This document shows, one piece after another, positions 38,040-46,925 of a DNA stretch of 64,000 bases. Origin of the DNA: Desulfuromonadaceae bacterium (lineage in GTDB: Bacteria; Desulfobacterota; Desulfuromonadia; Geobacterales; Pseudopelobacteraceae); NCBI GenBank assembly GCA_028683855.1, contig JAQUHA010000009.1, forward strand, positions 50,038 through 114,037. Reading direction: 5' to 3'. The position numbers and the translations under genes were made by a program. Under the pieces are notes generated by a model, which was not told where the DNA came from, ran no database searches, and worked only from the letters and a program-made list of their open reading frames with translations. The number at the start of each line of letters is the position of its first letter. Positions within the stretch are counted from its first letter, which is position 1.

Positions 38040-38945
38040 TCAAGCCTTACAGGCTTCTATTAACTCTTTCAGAACAGTGTCGGCTTTATCGTACGGCACT
38101 TGACACGTACCGACTTTCCGATGTCCACCGCCTCCGTATTTAAGCATCAATGAACCGACATCAACCGTCGCAGTACGATTCAATATGCTATACCCTACCG
38201 ATATTGCAACAAATTCCTTGCCACGTCCGTCTATCATTCGTATTGAAATGTTGCTTTCCGGATAAAGAGAATAGATGAGGAATCTGTTAGAGGGGGGAAG
38301 GTCCTCGGCATCTCGTGCATCAGTAATAAGTACTGATCCATCCAGCCTGGAGTGTCTATCTATAAAATCCCTTGCCTGCTGATCATTTGCCTTATACCGC
38401 TCAATCCGCTCTTTTGTGTCAGGAAGATTCAGAATCTCATCAATTGTTTTAGTTCTGATATGATCAACAAGATCATTCATAAAAGCCAGATTACTGATTC
38501 GGTAGTTCTTATGATAACCGAGACCGGTTCTCGGATCGCAGATAAAACCGAGCAGCACCCAACCGGTCGGGCTTAAAATTTCGTACTCCGTCAACATCCC
38601 TGCATCAACTCTGTCAACGTACTCAAGCATATCCTTAAAACGGGTGAACTTTTCTTCACCGTAATAATCACTGATAACGCGTGCAGCACTCATGGCGGAC
38701 TTACTGCACCCCTCATATTTACCGGCAAGCTCAAGGCGCTCATGCTCGCTTGAATGATGATCAAACCATAATCCACAACCATCAACATATGGAACATTTG
38801 CGAGAATGTCATTTTTATCAACAGGCACTTTGCCGTCCTGCAAATCTTTAGGGTGCGCATACACCATCTCATCCATCAACCCAATCTCTTTCAGCAGAAC
38901 CGCGCAACATATACCATCAAAATCAGAACGTGTTAACAGGCGCAT
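38040..38945 (-). CDS. DHH-family phosphoesterase (exopolyphosphatase-like)
   Basis: 301 residues. Domain 1 has the metal motifs 'RSDFDGICCAVLL' and 'FDHHSSEHERL', the DHH signature; the C-terminal DHHA1-type domain has 'KYGGGGHRKVGTCQV'. The family includes nanoRNases, c-di-AMP/pApA phosphodiesterases and exopolyphosphatases, so the substrate cannot be fixed. It would hydrolyse short nucleotides or polyphosphate. A -10 box (TATAAT) precedes it. Confidence 0.85.
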   Translation of the reverse strand: MRLLTRSDFDGICCAVLLKEIGLMDEMVYAHPKDLQDGKVPVDKNDILANVPYVDGCGLWFDHHSSEHERLELAGKYEGCSKSAMSAARVISDYYGEEKFTRFKDMLEYVDRVDAGMLTEYEILSPTGWVLLGFICDPRTGLGYHKNYRISNLAFMNDLVDHIRTKTIDEILNLPDTKERIERYKANDQQARDFIDRHSRLDGSVLITDARDAEDLPPSNRFLIYSLYPESNISIRMIDGRGKEFVAISVGYSILNRTATVDVGSLMLKYGGGGHRKVGTCQVPYDKADTVLKELIEACKA

Positions 38946-38983
38946 ACTTCCCCCTCTCCTCTTGTTTAGATTTGAAACATGGA

Positions 38984-39012
38984 ATTATAATTTTGCAAAG
39001 CTAACACATAAA
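38984..39012 (-). promoter_or_regulatory. Putative promoter of the DHH gene
   Basis: On the minus strand a perfect TATAAT (38989-38984) with TTTATG 17 bases upstream (39012-39007). The -35 is weak. It is in the 163-base gap after the thiC-like gene. Confidence 0.45.
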
Positions 39013-39108
39013 TCAGAAAATGAAAACATGACAAAAAAATAATAAAAATTAAATATCAGCCAAACAATATCCTTTCTATGAGGGAGGGCAGAGCTGCTTT
39101 AAGTGCGC

Positions 39109-40419
39109 TCAAAGCTTATCCCCCTTAAGATCGCAGACAAATAGTTTCCCTGCCCCACGTGAGGCGCAGAAATCTCCGCACATTGTACAGGTATTTTCAT
39201 CTTCAGGCATACGACTTGAACGAATAGCTTTGGCATCTTCCGGATAGAGAGCAAGCCTGAATTGTGTTTCCCAGTCAAGATCGCGCCGCGCCTTGCTCAT
39301 CTCCTTGTCACGTTCGCGACCTTTCTCAGGATATTTATTCATATCACCAATATAAGCCGCTATTTTAGCGGTTTTTACTCCGGTACGCACATCCTCTTCG
39401 TTCGGAAGAGCCAGATGCTCCGCAGGGGTTATGTAGCAGATTAAATCGGCTCCGAAACGACTTGACTGCGCAGCACCTATCGCTGCAGTTATGTGGTCAA
39501 ATCCGGGAGCTACATCCGTAGCAATCGGGCCAAGCATATAGTAAGGCGCTCCACCGCTCATCCTTTTCTGAAGCTGAATATTACCCTCAATCTCGTCAAG
39601 CGGCACATGGCCAGGCCCTTCAACAAGCATCTGACACCCCATCTCACGCCCCAGTTCTGCCAATTCGCAATTGAACACAAGCTCCTGAATCTGCGCGCGG
39701 TCTGAAGAGTCGTGAATAGCACCGGCTCTAAGACCATTACCAAGGGAGAGCACAGTGTCATATTTTTTCAGAATTGAAACCACACGGTCAAAATGCTCGT
39801 ACAGAGGGTTTTCCCTATTGTTAGCCATCATCCATGCAACCATTGAGACACCACCCTTACTCACCAGTCCACCATAGCGATACCCCTGTTTTCTTAAGCG
39901 TTCGATGGTGCAAAGGTTTATTCCGCAATGAACTGCCATGAAAGCCATCCCGTCTGAACACTGCCTCTCAATAATATCGAAAAGCATCTCCTCATCCAGT
40001 TTATTCGGATCGCCATATTTACGAGCCGCCTCACAGAAAGCCTGATAGAGCGGAACATTTCCCACCGGTAAGTCTATAGCTGCAATAACCTCACGACGCA
40101 CTCGATCGAGATCTCCACCGACTGACAGCTCCATCAGTGTATCCGCACCAGACTCCTGAGCAGCAACGGCCTTCCTGATTTCGGCATCGTAGTCTACAAT
40201 ATCGGATGATGTACCGATAGAAGCATTCACCTTCGTACTCAACCCCCTGCCAATACCTGCAATTTTTGGAGGCTTTCGATTACTGTTCCATGGAATAACA
40301 ATTTTACCCTCTGATGTCATCTTACGAATATATTCTGCATCCAACTGTTCATTATCGGCAACGTACTGCATTTGCGGAGTAACAATGCCCTTCCGGGCAG
40401 ATTCAATCTGAGTTAACAT
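39109..40419 (-). CDS. bzaF: ThiC-family radical SAM enzyme, likely 5-hydroxybenzimidazole synthase BzaF
   Basis: 436 residues, a complete ThiC-fold protein: 'TKVNASIGTSSDIVDYD', 'GHVPLDEIEGN', 'GPIATDVAPGFDHITAAIGAA' (ends given) and a C-terminal cluster-binding 'CTMCGDFC' (CX2CX3C). ThiC and BzaF both act on aminoimidazole ribotide; BzaF makes 5-hydroxybenzimidazole, the lower ligand of cobamides, under anaerobic conditions. I favour BzaF because the gene follows cobU and cobT by 36 bases in a unit headed by a cobalamin riboswitch, there is no TPP riboswitch, and the motif 'SLGNGLRAG' differs from the usual ThiC 'SLGDGLRPG'. Geobacter species are known to have both paralogues. AAAGGAATGG precedes the ATG. 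A thiamine function remains possible. Confidence 0.8.
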   Translation of the reverse strand: MLTQIESARKGIVTPQMQYVADNEQLDAEYIRKMTSEGKIVIPWNSNRKPPKIAGIGRGLSTKVNASIGTSSDIVDYDAEIRKAVAAQESGADTLMELSVGGDLDRVRREVIAAIDLPVGNVPLYQAFCEAARKYGDPNKLDEEMLFDIIERQCSDGMAFMAVHCGINLCTIERLRKQGYRYGGLVSKGGVSMVAWMMANNRENPLYEHFDRVVSILKKYDTVLSLGNGLRAGAIHDSSDRAQIQELVFNCELAELGREMGCQMLVEGPGHVPLDEIEGNIQLQKRMSGGAPYYMLGPIATDVAPGFDHITAAIGAAQSSRFGADLICYITPAEHLALPNEEDVRTGVKTAKIAAYIGDMNKYPEKGRERDKEMSKARRDLDWETQFRLALYPEDAKAIRSSRMPEDENTCTMCGDFCASRGAGKLFVCDLKGDKL

Positions 40420-40455
40420 TAGACCATTCCTTTACATCAATAGTGGTGAAAAGTA

Positions 40456-41508
40456 CTATCCCTGCGAAACTCCAGCCTGTTCAAAAGTTGCCATCTCTTT
40501 AAGTATCTTTACTCCAGACTCTATTAGAGTCATCGCCAGAGCAGCCCCGGTTCCCTCCCCAAGACGGAATTTCAGATCAAGAATTGGTTCAGCTCCAATC
40601 CGCTCAAGCATGAAGGCATGGCCGATTTCGACGGACTGGTGTGCTGCAAACACATATTCCCTCACGCAAGGATGCAGCTCTGAGGCAATAAGAGCGCCAG
40701 CCGTAGAGATGAAGCCATCGATTACAACAGGGATTGAATTTGCAGCACATCCAAGCACAAGACCTGTAATTGCCGCAATTTCAAAACCTCCAACCTTTTC
40801 AAGAACATCCAGCGGATCTTTTGAATCCGGCTTGTTAAGAGCCAAACCCAGTTCAATTACACGTATTTTATTCACTAACGCCGCATCACCTATTCCGGTA
40901 CCGCGGTGAGTCACCTCCGCGACCGTTTTTCCGGAAATAGCCGCAATGATTGCTGAAGAAGGGGTTGTATTTCCTATTCCCATCTCGCCCGTACCTACAA
41001 GCCCCACCCCATCAGCACGGCACTGGTCAGCCAGCTCGATACCAACTGTCAGGGCAGCTACCATCTGCTCGCGGGACATTGCAGGGCCTTTACTGAAGTT
41101 TTTTGTGCCGCGAGCAACTTTTTTATGGATCAGACCAGACATACCCTCAAAATCGTAGTCAACGCCGACATCTACAACCCGCACCTCCGCCCCGACGTGC
41201 CGGGAAAGGACGTTGATCCCTGCCCCACCTGAGAGGAAATTTAAGACCATCTGTGGTGTAACTTCGCGGGGGAACAGAGAGACCCCCTCTACTGTAACGC
41301 CATGATCACCTGCAAAAGTAAAAATGATCTTTTTTGAGACATCCGGATCCTGTACACCGCTAATAGCGACGATGCGGCGGGCAAACTCTTCCAGGCGACC
41401 CAGAGAGCCTTGAGGTTTGGTTTTATTATCCAAACGTCTCTGAGCCTGTTCCAACTTCTCTTTATCAACCGGCTTGATTCTCGAAATGGTTTCATTGATG
41501 AATTTCAT
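40456..41508 (-). CDS. cobT: Nicotinate-nucleotide--dimethylbenzimidazole phosphoribosyltransferase
   Basis: 350 residues. Activates the lower-ligand base to its alpha-ribotide. Motifs '[18 protein letters not shown]', '[14 protein letters not shown]', '[14 protein letters not shown]' and the catalytic glutamate in '[12 protein letters not shown]' (Glu317, counted from the C-terminus) are present. Substrate choice among benzimidazoles cannot be read from sequence; the neighbouring bzaF suggests 5-hydroxybenzimidazole or a derivative. AAGGAG precedes the ATG. Confidence 0.96.
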   Translation of the reverse strand: MKFINETISRIKPVDKEKLEQAQRRLDNKTKPQGSLGRLEEFARRIVAISGVQDPDVSKKIIFTFAGDHGVTVEGVSLFPREVTPQMVLNFLSGGAGINVLSRHVGAEVRVVDVGVDYDFEGMSGLIHKKVARGTKNFSKGPAMSREQMVAALTVGIELADQCRADGVGLVGTGEMGIGNTTPSSAIIAAISGKTVAEVTHRGTGIGDAALVNKIRVIELGLALNKPDSKDPLDVLEKVGGFEIAAITGLVLGCAANSIPVVIDGFISTAGALIASELHPCVREYVFAAHQSVEIGHAFMLERIGAEPILDLKFRLGEGTGAALAMTLIESGVKILKEMATFEQAGVSQG

Positions 41509-41533
41509 AAACTCTCCTTATCGGTTAATTTTA

Positions 41534-42067
41534 TTATTTCAGTCTTAGCGAAATCCCGCTGATCACCATATGCACCTCATCTGCCGCCTTAGCCATTGTC
41601 TGATTTGTCATTCCGGCGATGTCACGAAACAGACGCGCCAGTTTATTTTCAGGCACTATACCCATACCCACCTCGTTACTGACGAGCAGTACAGGTGTCG
41701 CCATCCATTGCAGCGTGGCTTTTAATCGCTGCACCTGCTCTTCAACACGGAGCTCTATTTTTTCATTCTCAGCCTCATACTTGAAGAGCAGATTTGATAG
41801 CCAGAGAGTTAAACAATCGACGAGAATCGCTTTGTATTTAGCATCTGCCTTTTCCAGAGCCTCAGCGAGAAGAAGCGGCTCCTCAATTGTGTACCATTCG
41901 TCACCCCGCCTTTCCCTATGATGCCTGACGCGTTCATCCATTTCGTTATCAAGTATCTGTGAGGTAGCCAGGTAGGCAAGCGGCGCCCCGAATTGAAGTG
42001 CCGCTTGTTCGGCAAATGTACTTTTACCGCTTCGAGCACCACCGGTTATAAAAATTATCTGTCCCAT
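41534..42067 (-). CDS. cobU: Adenosylcobinamide kinase / adenosylcobinamide-phosphate guanylyltransferase
   Basis: 177 residues, the normal CobU length. The P-loop 'ITGGARSGKSTFAEQAA' is at the N-terminus, followed by the guanylylation-site histidine region 'RVRHHRERRGDEWYTIEEP' and 'VLLVSNEVGMGIVP'. It phosphorylates adenosylcobinamide and converts the product to adenosylcobinamide-GDP. It is the first gene after the riboswitch; GGGAGGGAG precedes the ATG. Confidence 0.95.
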   Translation of the reverse strand: MGQIIFITGGARSGKSTFAEQAALQFGAPLAYLATSQILDNEMDERVRHHRERRGDEWYTIEEPLLLAEALEKADAKYKAILVDCLTLWLSNLLFKYEAENEKIELRVEEQVQRLKATLQWMATPVLLVSNEVGMGIVPENKLARLFRDIAGMTNQTMAKAADEVHMVISGISLRLK

Positions 42068-42087
42068 ACTCCCTCCCGATATTTTCT

Positions 42088-42128
42088 AAATAAAAAAGCC
42101 CCTGTCCTTTAAGGGGGCAGAGGCTCTA
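42088..42128 (-). terminator. Riboswitch attenuator upstream of cobU
   Basis: On the minus strand AGCCTCTG (42125-42118) pairs with CAGGGGCT (about 42104-42097), with two more G-C pairs inside, followed immediately by TTTTTT (to 42092). It ends about 24 bases before the cobU ATG. Its place after the riboswitch fits premature termination when cobalamin is bound. Confidence 0.82.
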
Positions 42129-42179
42129 AAACCGTTTAAAAAGATACGATCAGGCTTCGGCCACTCTTTCCACGGAGGT

Positions 42180-42365
42180 CCCAAGACAGTAATCGGAATG
42201 GCAGGTTTCCTGGCTTCAGGGTCATCTTACTGATCGCGCCTTCCCGGAAAAATCCAGTGGCATAATGCGACGGTCATCACCTGTTACAGTTGCGGGACAG
42301 CGAAGGATTCTAACCTTCTTCCCTTTTAACTATGCTTTCAAAGCACAGCACCATATCGACTTTGT
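42180..42365 (-). ncRNA. Cobalamin (AdoCbl) riboswitch
   Basis: Minus strand. The B12 box AGCCAGGAAACCTGCC is at 42215-42200, GCCACTG at 42261-42255, and the conserved CTGTCCCGCAACTGTAA at 42300-42284; the 5' end has the GGTGCTGTGC-type start near 42355. These match the Rfam cobalamin aptamer in order and spacing. It controls cobU-cobT-bzaF. Exact boundaries are estimated. Confidence 0.96.
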
Positions 42366-42383
42366 GAAACAGTTGTGAATAGG

Positions 42384-42413
42384 CTTGTAGCAAACTACAG
42401 CAGTAAAAGTCAA
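42384..42413 (-). promoter_or_regulatory. Putative promoter of the riboswitch-cobU operon
   Basis: On the minus strand TTGACT (42413-42408), 18-base spacer, TACAAG (42389-42384). The expected transcription start near 42377 lies just before the aptamer. The -35 matches 5 of 6 and the -10 matches 4 of 6. Confidence 0.55.
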
Positions 42414-42474
42414 AAGAAATTGGCTATTGAACCGTTAAAGCAGATTAGTTCACCTTGCAATTCCGGTTTTCGTC

Positions 42475-42927
42475 TCAATGATTGTGGAGATTTTCAGGCG
42501 GGAGTTCATTAAGAACAGCCCAAAAGCCACCCAGCTTCCTTACTGCATCTACAAATTCGGCAAACTTGACAGGCTTGACTACATAGGCATTAATTCCCAA
42601 TTCGTAACTCTGAATCAAATCGCGCTCCTCCCTTGAAGATGTCAGCATCACCACCGGAATCGCTTTAAGTGATGGATCGGCACGTATGGCTCGCAGCACC
42701 TCGATTCCGTCCATTCGAGGCATTTTGATATCCAGAATCACAACTACCGGATTGAGCGGTTTACGTTTGGAGAAGGCTCCCTCACAACGCAGAAAATCCA
42801 TAGCCTCCACCCCGTCTTTGACCAGAGTAACTCTGTTAGCCAGATTGTTGTCAGCCAGAGCTTCAAGGGTAAGTTCGGCATCATTCGGACTGTCCTCAGC
42901 AAGTAGAATTGGTCTTAGTTCACTCAT
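42475..42927 (-). CDS. Single-domain response regulator (Rcp1-like)
   Basis: 150 residues, a lone receiver with no output domain. 'ILLAEDSPNDAELTLEAL' and phospho-acceptor Asp66 in 'VILDIKMPRMDG' are present, plus the longer loop of Rcp1-type receivers and 'YVVKPVKF' lysine. It follows the heme-c sensor kinase gene by 15 bases, so it is very likely its partner. The target of the phosphorylated form is not in the window. Confidence 0.9.
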   Translation of the reverse strand: MSELRPILLAEDSPNDAELTLEALADNNLANRVTLVKDGVEAMDFLRCEGAFSKRKPLNPVVVILDIKMPRMDGIEVLRAIRADPSLKAIPVVMLTSSREERDLIQSYELGINAYVVKPVKFAEFVDAVRKLGGFWAVLNELPPENLHNH

Positions 42928-42942
42928 ATAAACTCCTTCTCT

Positions 42943-44496
42943 TTATACCGGCAGCGTGAAATAGAATGCAGCTCCATGGTTCAATTTTCCTTCAGCCCAC
43001 ACCCGTCCGCCATGCCTGTTAATAATCCGTTGAACGGTAGCAAGACCTATTCCGGTACCTTCAAACTGCTCCTGTGAATGCAGCCGCTGAAAGACACCAA
43101 ATAATTTACTGACATACTGCATATCAAAACCGACTCCATTGTCTTTTACAGCAAAAACTGTTTCCCCGTTTTCAAAATTGGAGCTGACCTCGATTCGTGC
43201 CGTCTCATTTGACCTGGTATATTTTACGGCATTTCCAAGGAGATTAGCCCATACCTGCCTTATCAACGCATAATCACCACGCACCTGCGGCAATTTTTCT
43301 ATAGCCCACTCAATTTTGGGACTTCTGGAACCATCATCAAGCATTTCAATAACCTCATTAATCAATTGGTTCATATCAATCACTTCATTACGCATCTCCG
43401 CGCGTCCTGTTCTTGAGAACTGCAGCAGATCGTCAATTAATATACCCATCTGGCGCGCTGAAGAAGCTATGGTGTCTACATAGTGCAGACCTTTTTCATC
43501 AAGCCCCCCACGACAGCGCGAAATCAGCAGATCAACGTAACCATCAATATGCCGTAAAGGAGCTCTCAGGTCGTGTGAAACGGAGTAACAAAAAGCCTCC
43601 AGCTCCTTGTTGGCACTCTCCAGTTGCGAAGTGCGTTCAGCTACCCGTTGTTCCAATTCGCTATTCAGTCGTTGTATTTCAACCCTTGCCTGTCTGTGTT
43701 CATTAATTTCCGCCTCAAGCGAAGCTGTTTTGTCACTAACCCTTATCTTGAGACGTTTATTAAAAAAGAAAAGTATTATCATTACGGCAATCCCGACAGA
43801 GAGTGAGATTGTCGAAATCAGGGTGGCAGAGATTTCATCGTTAATCGGCATCCTGATGGATTCAATCGCCCGATAAACTCCTGTCTTTTCGTTAAAGCCA
43901 CCCTCGCCTGGATAAAGATTCTGAAGTCCGGGGGGAGCATCCTGTCGTTTCCCATGGCATTTTAAACAGTTGGAATTTGTCTCCAGAAAAGGGATGGCGT
44001 AGTAAAGATATTTTTTGCCGTCAATGTTAATAATTTTTCTATATTCACGAACTTCACGATTTTCATTGAAATACCTGATCAGCGAACCTTCAAACTCATC
44101 AGCCATATTGACTGGATTGCGTGGGTTGACTGACGCCATTTTGTAATAAACTTCAGGAAGCCCTGCCTTTCTCATCTCTTCGTTATAAAATGAATGCATA
44201 TTGCGGACAATGAAGGAGGAAGAAAGAATTTCAGGAGAGTAATAACTTTTATTTACTTCACTATTATCGCGGGCTTTAAAGTACGAGGGGAGCATAACCC
44301 TCTGAATGTAGTGATGGAGTCCGCGGTGAGAGAAGAGAACATTTCTTATTTTATCCTCAGCATCACTTAGAAAAAATGCCGACAGAGCATAATAGATTAA
44401 ACCGGCTACTGCCATGGTTATCAGAACAGGAAGTGCGATAACCTTCAGAATACCAGTTAATTTTCCCGGTTCAGTATCTCGGGAGCCTATATTCAT
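42943..44496 (-). CDS. Membrane sensor histidine kinase with a DUF3365-type heme-c domain
   Basis: 517 residues. Membrane segment 1 is at about 18-42, an exported sensor domain follows and contains the heme c site 'CLKCH' (residues 177-181), and membrane segment 2 is at about 222-246. The sensor region ('FIVRNMHSFYNEEMR', 'NPVNMADEFEGSLI', 'CLKCHGKRQDAPPGL') is of the Tll0287/DUF3365 type. A coiled linker leads to HisKA (His in 'YSVSHDLRAPLRHIDGY') and the ATPase domain ('FEGTGIGLATVQRII'). It should sense redox state or a heme ligand and phosphorylate the adjacent receiver. No PAS domain is visible. Confidence 0.9.
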   Translation of the reverse strand: MNIGSRDTEPGKLTGILKVIALPVLITMAVAGLIYYALSAFFLSDAEDKIRNVLFSHRGLHHYIQRVMLPSYFKARDNSEVNKSYYSPEILSSSFIVRNMHSFYNEEMRKAGLPEVYYKMASVNPRNPVNMADEFEGSLIRYFNENREVREYRKIINIDGKKYLYYAIPFLETNSNCLKCHGKRQDAPPGLQNLYPGEGGFNEKTGVYRAIESIRMPINDEISATLISTISLSVGIAVMIILFFFNKRLKIRVSDKTASLEAEINEHRQARVEIQRLNSELEQRVAERTSQLESANKELEAFCYSVSHDLRAPLRHIDGYVDLLISRCRGGLDEKGLHYVDTIASSARQMGILIDDLLQFSRTGRAEMRNEVIDMNQLINEVIEMLDDGSRSPKIEWAIEKLPQVRGDYALIRQVWANLLGNAVKYTRSNETARIEVSSNFENGETVFAVKDNGVGFDMQYVSKLFGVFQRLHSQEQFEGTGIGLATVQRIINRHGGRVWAEGKLNHGAAFYFTLPV

Positions 44497-44600
44497 ATTA
44501 TCTCCTTTAATAATTGAGTTCTGGTTGTAATTATTGTCGCTTAAATATTGCTGTATTGCTGAAACGTGGACTGATTATAACTTTATTTTAAGCTGGCAGA

Positions 44601-46532
44601 TCACTTATCAAGCATCTCCCTTATATTATGTAAAAGCTCCTGCGGCTTGACCGGCTTCATTATCAATTTGGTATCTTTATCCAGATCTCCACGGCTCTTA
44701 ATGAAATCAGCAGTATAACCACTTGTGAAGATAACTTTGGCATCCTCCCGAATTTCTTTTATCTCCTTATACGCCTGAATTCCGCTTTTACACGGCATGA
44801 TCAGATCCATTAAGACAAGCTTAATCATGCCCACGCTATTTTTAAATATCTCTACCGCTTCACAACCATCTTCGGCACTAACAACCTTATAACCGGCATT
44901 TACAAGGATTAATTCTACAACTTTACGCACAGCAGAATCATCCTCAACAACCATTATTGTTTCACTTCCCCCTTTTGGAGGCTCTTCAACCGTTTGTTCC
45001 ATTTCCAAGATTCTCTGTTTGTCTATCAGCGGAAGGAATATCTTGAAAACCGTTCCCTTTCCGAGCTCACTGTACAGATACACAAAACCATTATGCTGGC
45101 TGACTATTCCATGAACAATTGCCATTCCGAGACCAGTACCCTTTCCAACGTCTTTGGTTGTAAAGAATGGTTCAAAGATCCTGCTCCTAGTCTCTTCATT
45201 CATACCGCAACCATTATCAGACAGGGAGATAATGGCATAATCACCCGGCTTACCGTAACCATGATGATTTACAAACTGTTCATCAATCCGCTGTAAACCG
45301 GTCTCTATTATCAGCTCTCCACCTTCAGGCATCGCATCTCTGGCATTTGCAGAAAGATTTATAAGCACCTGTTCGATTTGACCAACGTCTGCAACAACAT
45401 TAAGAACAGCCTCATTATAAACAGCCTTTAGCCTGATATCCTCACCGATAATTCTGACAAGAAACTTCTGAACCTGCTGCACTATATCGTTCAGATTAAC
45501 CGGTTTTGGATGCAGCAGCTGTTTCCGACTAAATGCCAACAAACCGCTGGTCAGTTGGGCAGCCTTCTCTGCAGCAGCTATGATATGCTCAACAGCCTCT
45601 CTCTCAGAATCTTTGAAATTGGCTTTCATACTGAGTATATTGGAATAGCCCATTATTACCGTCAGTATATTATTGAAATCGTGTGCAACCCCGCCAGCCA
45701 ACTGCCCTATGGCTTCCATCTTCTGAGATTGCCGTAGCTGCTCCTCCAGCTTGCGATGTTGTGAAATATCCTGCAGAAAAACTACAAAACGACCACCATT
45801 ATCACTCTGACGGTACTGAACACTGACTTCTACATCAAAAACGCTCCCATCCTTACGCCGATGTCTGGACTCGAAGCGATCTTCTCCGGACGATATTATT
45901 TTACGGATACGAGAAGCCGTGTCCCCTACCCCCTCCAGAACTTCCAAATCAGAAATACGCATTGTAAGCAATTCCTGAACTGTATAACCACTCATCCGGC
46001 AGTATGTCTTATTAACATCAAGCAACCACCCTTCGCCGTCGACAATCCAGAAACCATCCATAGCTGTCTGTAATATCGTCCGATAACGCTCCTCGCTCTC
46101 CCTCAACGCCTGCTCAGCTAAAAAACGTTCATTTCGTTCCCTTACCTCATCAATTGCCCGCTTTATTGCTATCGGAAGTTTATAAAGTCCGCTCTTGGAA
46201 ACGTAATCAGTCGCTCCCTGCTTTAGAAGATCAACCGCCTTTTCTTCACCGACTGCACCTGAAATGCAGATAAATGGAACACCTGCCAAGGACTTTTGTA
46301 CCAGCCTGAGTGCTGCAGGAGCATCAAAACAGGGGAGGTGATAATCAGCAAGTATGATGTCGTAATTTCCGCCTTGAAGAAAAGCAGTAAATTCCGGTTC
46401 ATTAGAAGCCCAGTCCATCTGCATATTGAAACCATAATCTATTAAATGTTCCCTGATGATCTCGGCATCCATAGAAGAGTCTTCCAGATGCAGAATTCGC
46501 AGAAATCTATTTTCTTCATTATCTGGTGACAT
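44601..46532 (-). CDS. Hybrid sensor: receiver-PAS-histidine kinase-receiver
   Basis: 643 residues, soluble. Receiver 1 ('[14 protein letters not shown]', phospho-acceptor in '[12 protein letters not shown]'), PAS (about 145-265; '[18 protein letters not shown]'), kinase core with '[19 protein letters not shown]' and '[14 protein letters not shown]', and receiver 2 with '[11 protein letters not shown]'. The architecture and the PAS sequence closely resemble the hybrid at 18227-20140, so these are paralogues. It is separated by about 100 bases from the heme-c kinase gene downstream. GGGAG lies upstream of the ATG. Confidence 0.9.
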   Translation of the reverse strand: MSPDNEENRFLRILHLEDSSMDAEIIREHLIDYGFNMQMDWASNEPEFTAFLQGGNYDIILADYHLPCFDAPAALRLVQKSLAGVPFICISGAVGEEKAVDLLKQGATDYVSKSGLYKLPIAIKRAIDEVRERNERFLAEQALRESEERYRTILQTAMDGFWIVDGEGWLLDVNKTYCRMSGYTVQELLTMRISDLEVLEGVGDTASRIRKIISSGEDRFESRHRRKDGSVFDVEVSVQYRQSDNGGRFVVFLQDISQHRKLEEQLRQSQKMEAIGQLAGGVAHDFNNILTVIMGYSNILSMKANFKDSEREAVEHIIAAAEKAAQLTSGLLAFSRKQLLHPKPVNLNDIVQQVQKFLVRIIGEDIRLKAVYNEAVLNVVADVGQIEQVLINLSANARDAMPEGGELIIETGLQRIDEQFVNHHGYGKPGDYAIISLSDNGCGMNEETRSRIFEPFFTTKDVGKGTGLGMAIVHGIVSQHNGFVYLYSELGKGTVFKIFLPLIDKQRILEMEQTVEEPPKGGSETIMVVEDDSAVRKVVELILVNAGYKVVSAEDGCEAVEIFKNSVGMIKLVLMDLIMPCKSGIQAYKEIKEIREDAKVIFTSGYTADFIKSRGDLDKDTKLIMKPVKPQELLHNIREMLDK

Positions 46533-46925
46533 CAGATGATAACTCCCTTATTTTACTTATCATTCAAACAACCTGTTTAGATAAATGCTAAAGTTACAAG
46601 GTAAACTTTTATGAAGATGCTTAATACTACAGTATATTTACTTTTACTTGCATTTTATCTAACTTTAGGCGAATTGCAATTACTGCTGTAAAAAATATCA
46701 CCTGCATAAGAGCGAAAGTTGAAATTAATAATCCACCGTTTTGCCTATTAACCAGAGTTGCTTTATAAACTTCTTATTCCACTCTTAGACAAGTAGCTGA
46801 TGCACAATGATTAAATTCAGTTCGTCCTGATCAGACTGGATTCCGGATTTATTCTATGCTAATAGCGTACGCGGTAATGCAATCGAACTTTTTTTTAAAA
46901 TCACCCCTCCATTAGGAGCATCCTT
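46533..46925. other. Divergent intergenic region, hybrid kinase and PhnD-PAS gene
   Basis: 393 AT-rich bases that must hold promoters for both flanking genes. I see no strong promoter pair. A 26-residue hydrophobic ORF at 46611-46691 (plus strand, start MKMLNTTVYLL, many leucines) has an AAGG stretch upstream but may be chance. Confidence 0.3.

Noticed and set aside
39109..40419. Thiamine biosynthesis gene thiC in its usual sense
   Set aside because: The operon, riboswitch type and motif differences point to BzaF; no TPP riboswitch was seen upstream. Kept as an alternative only.
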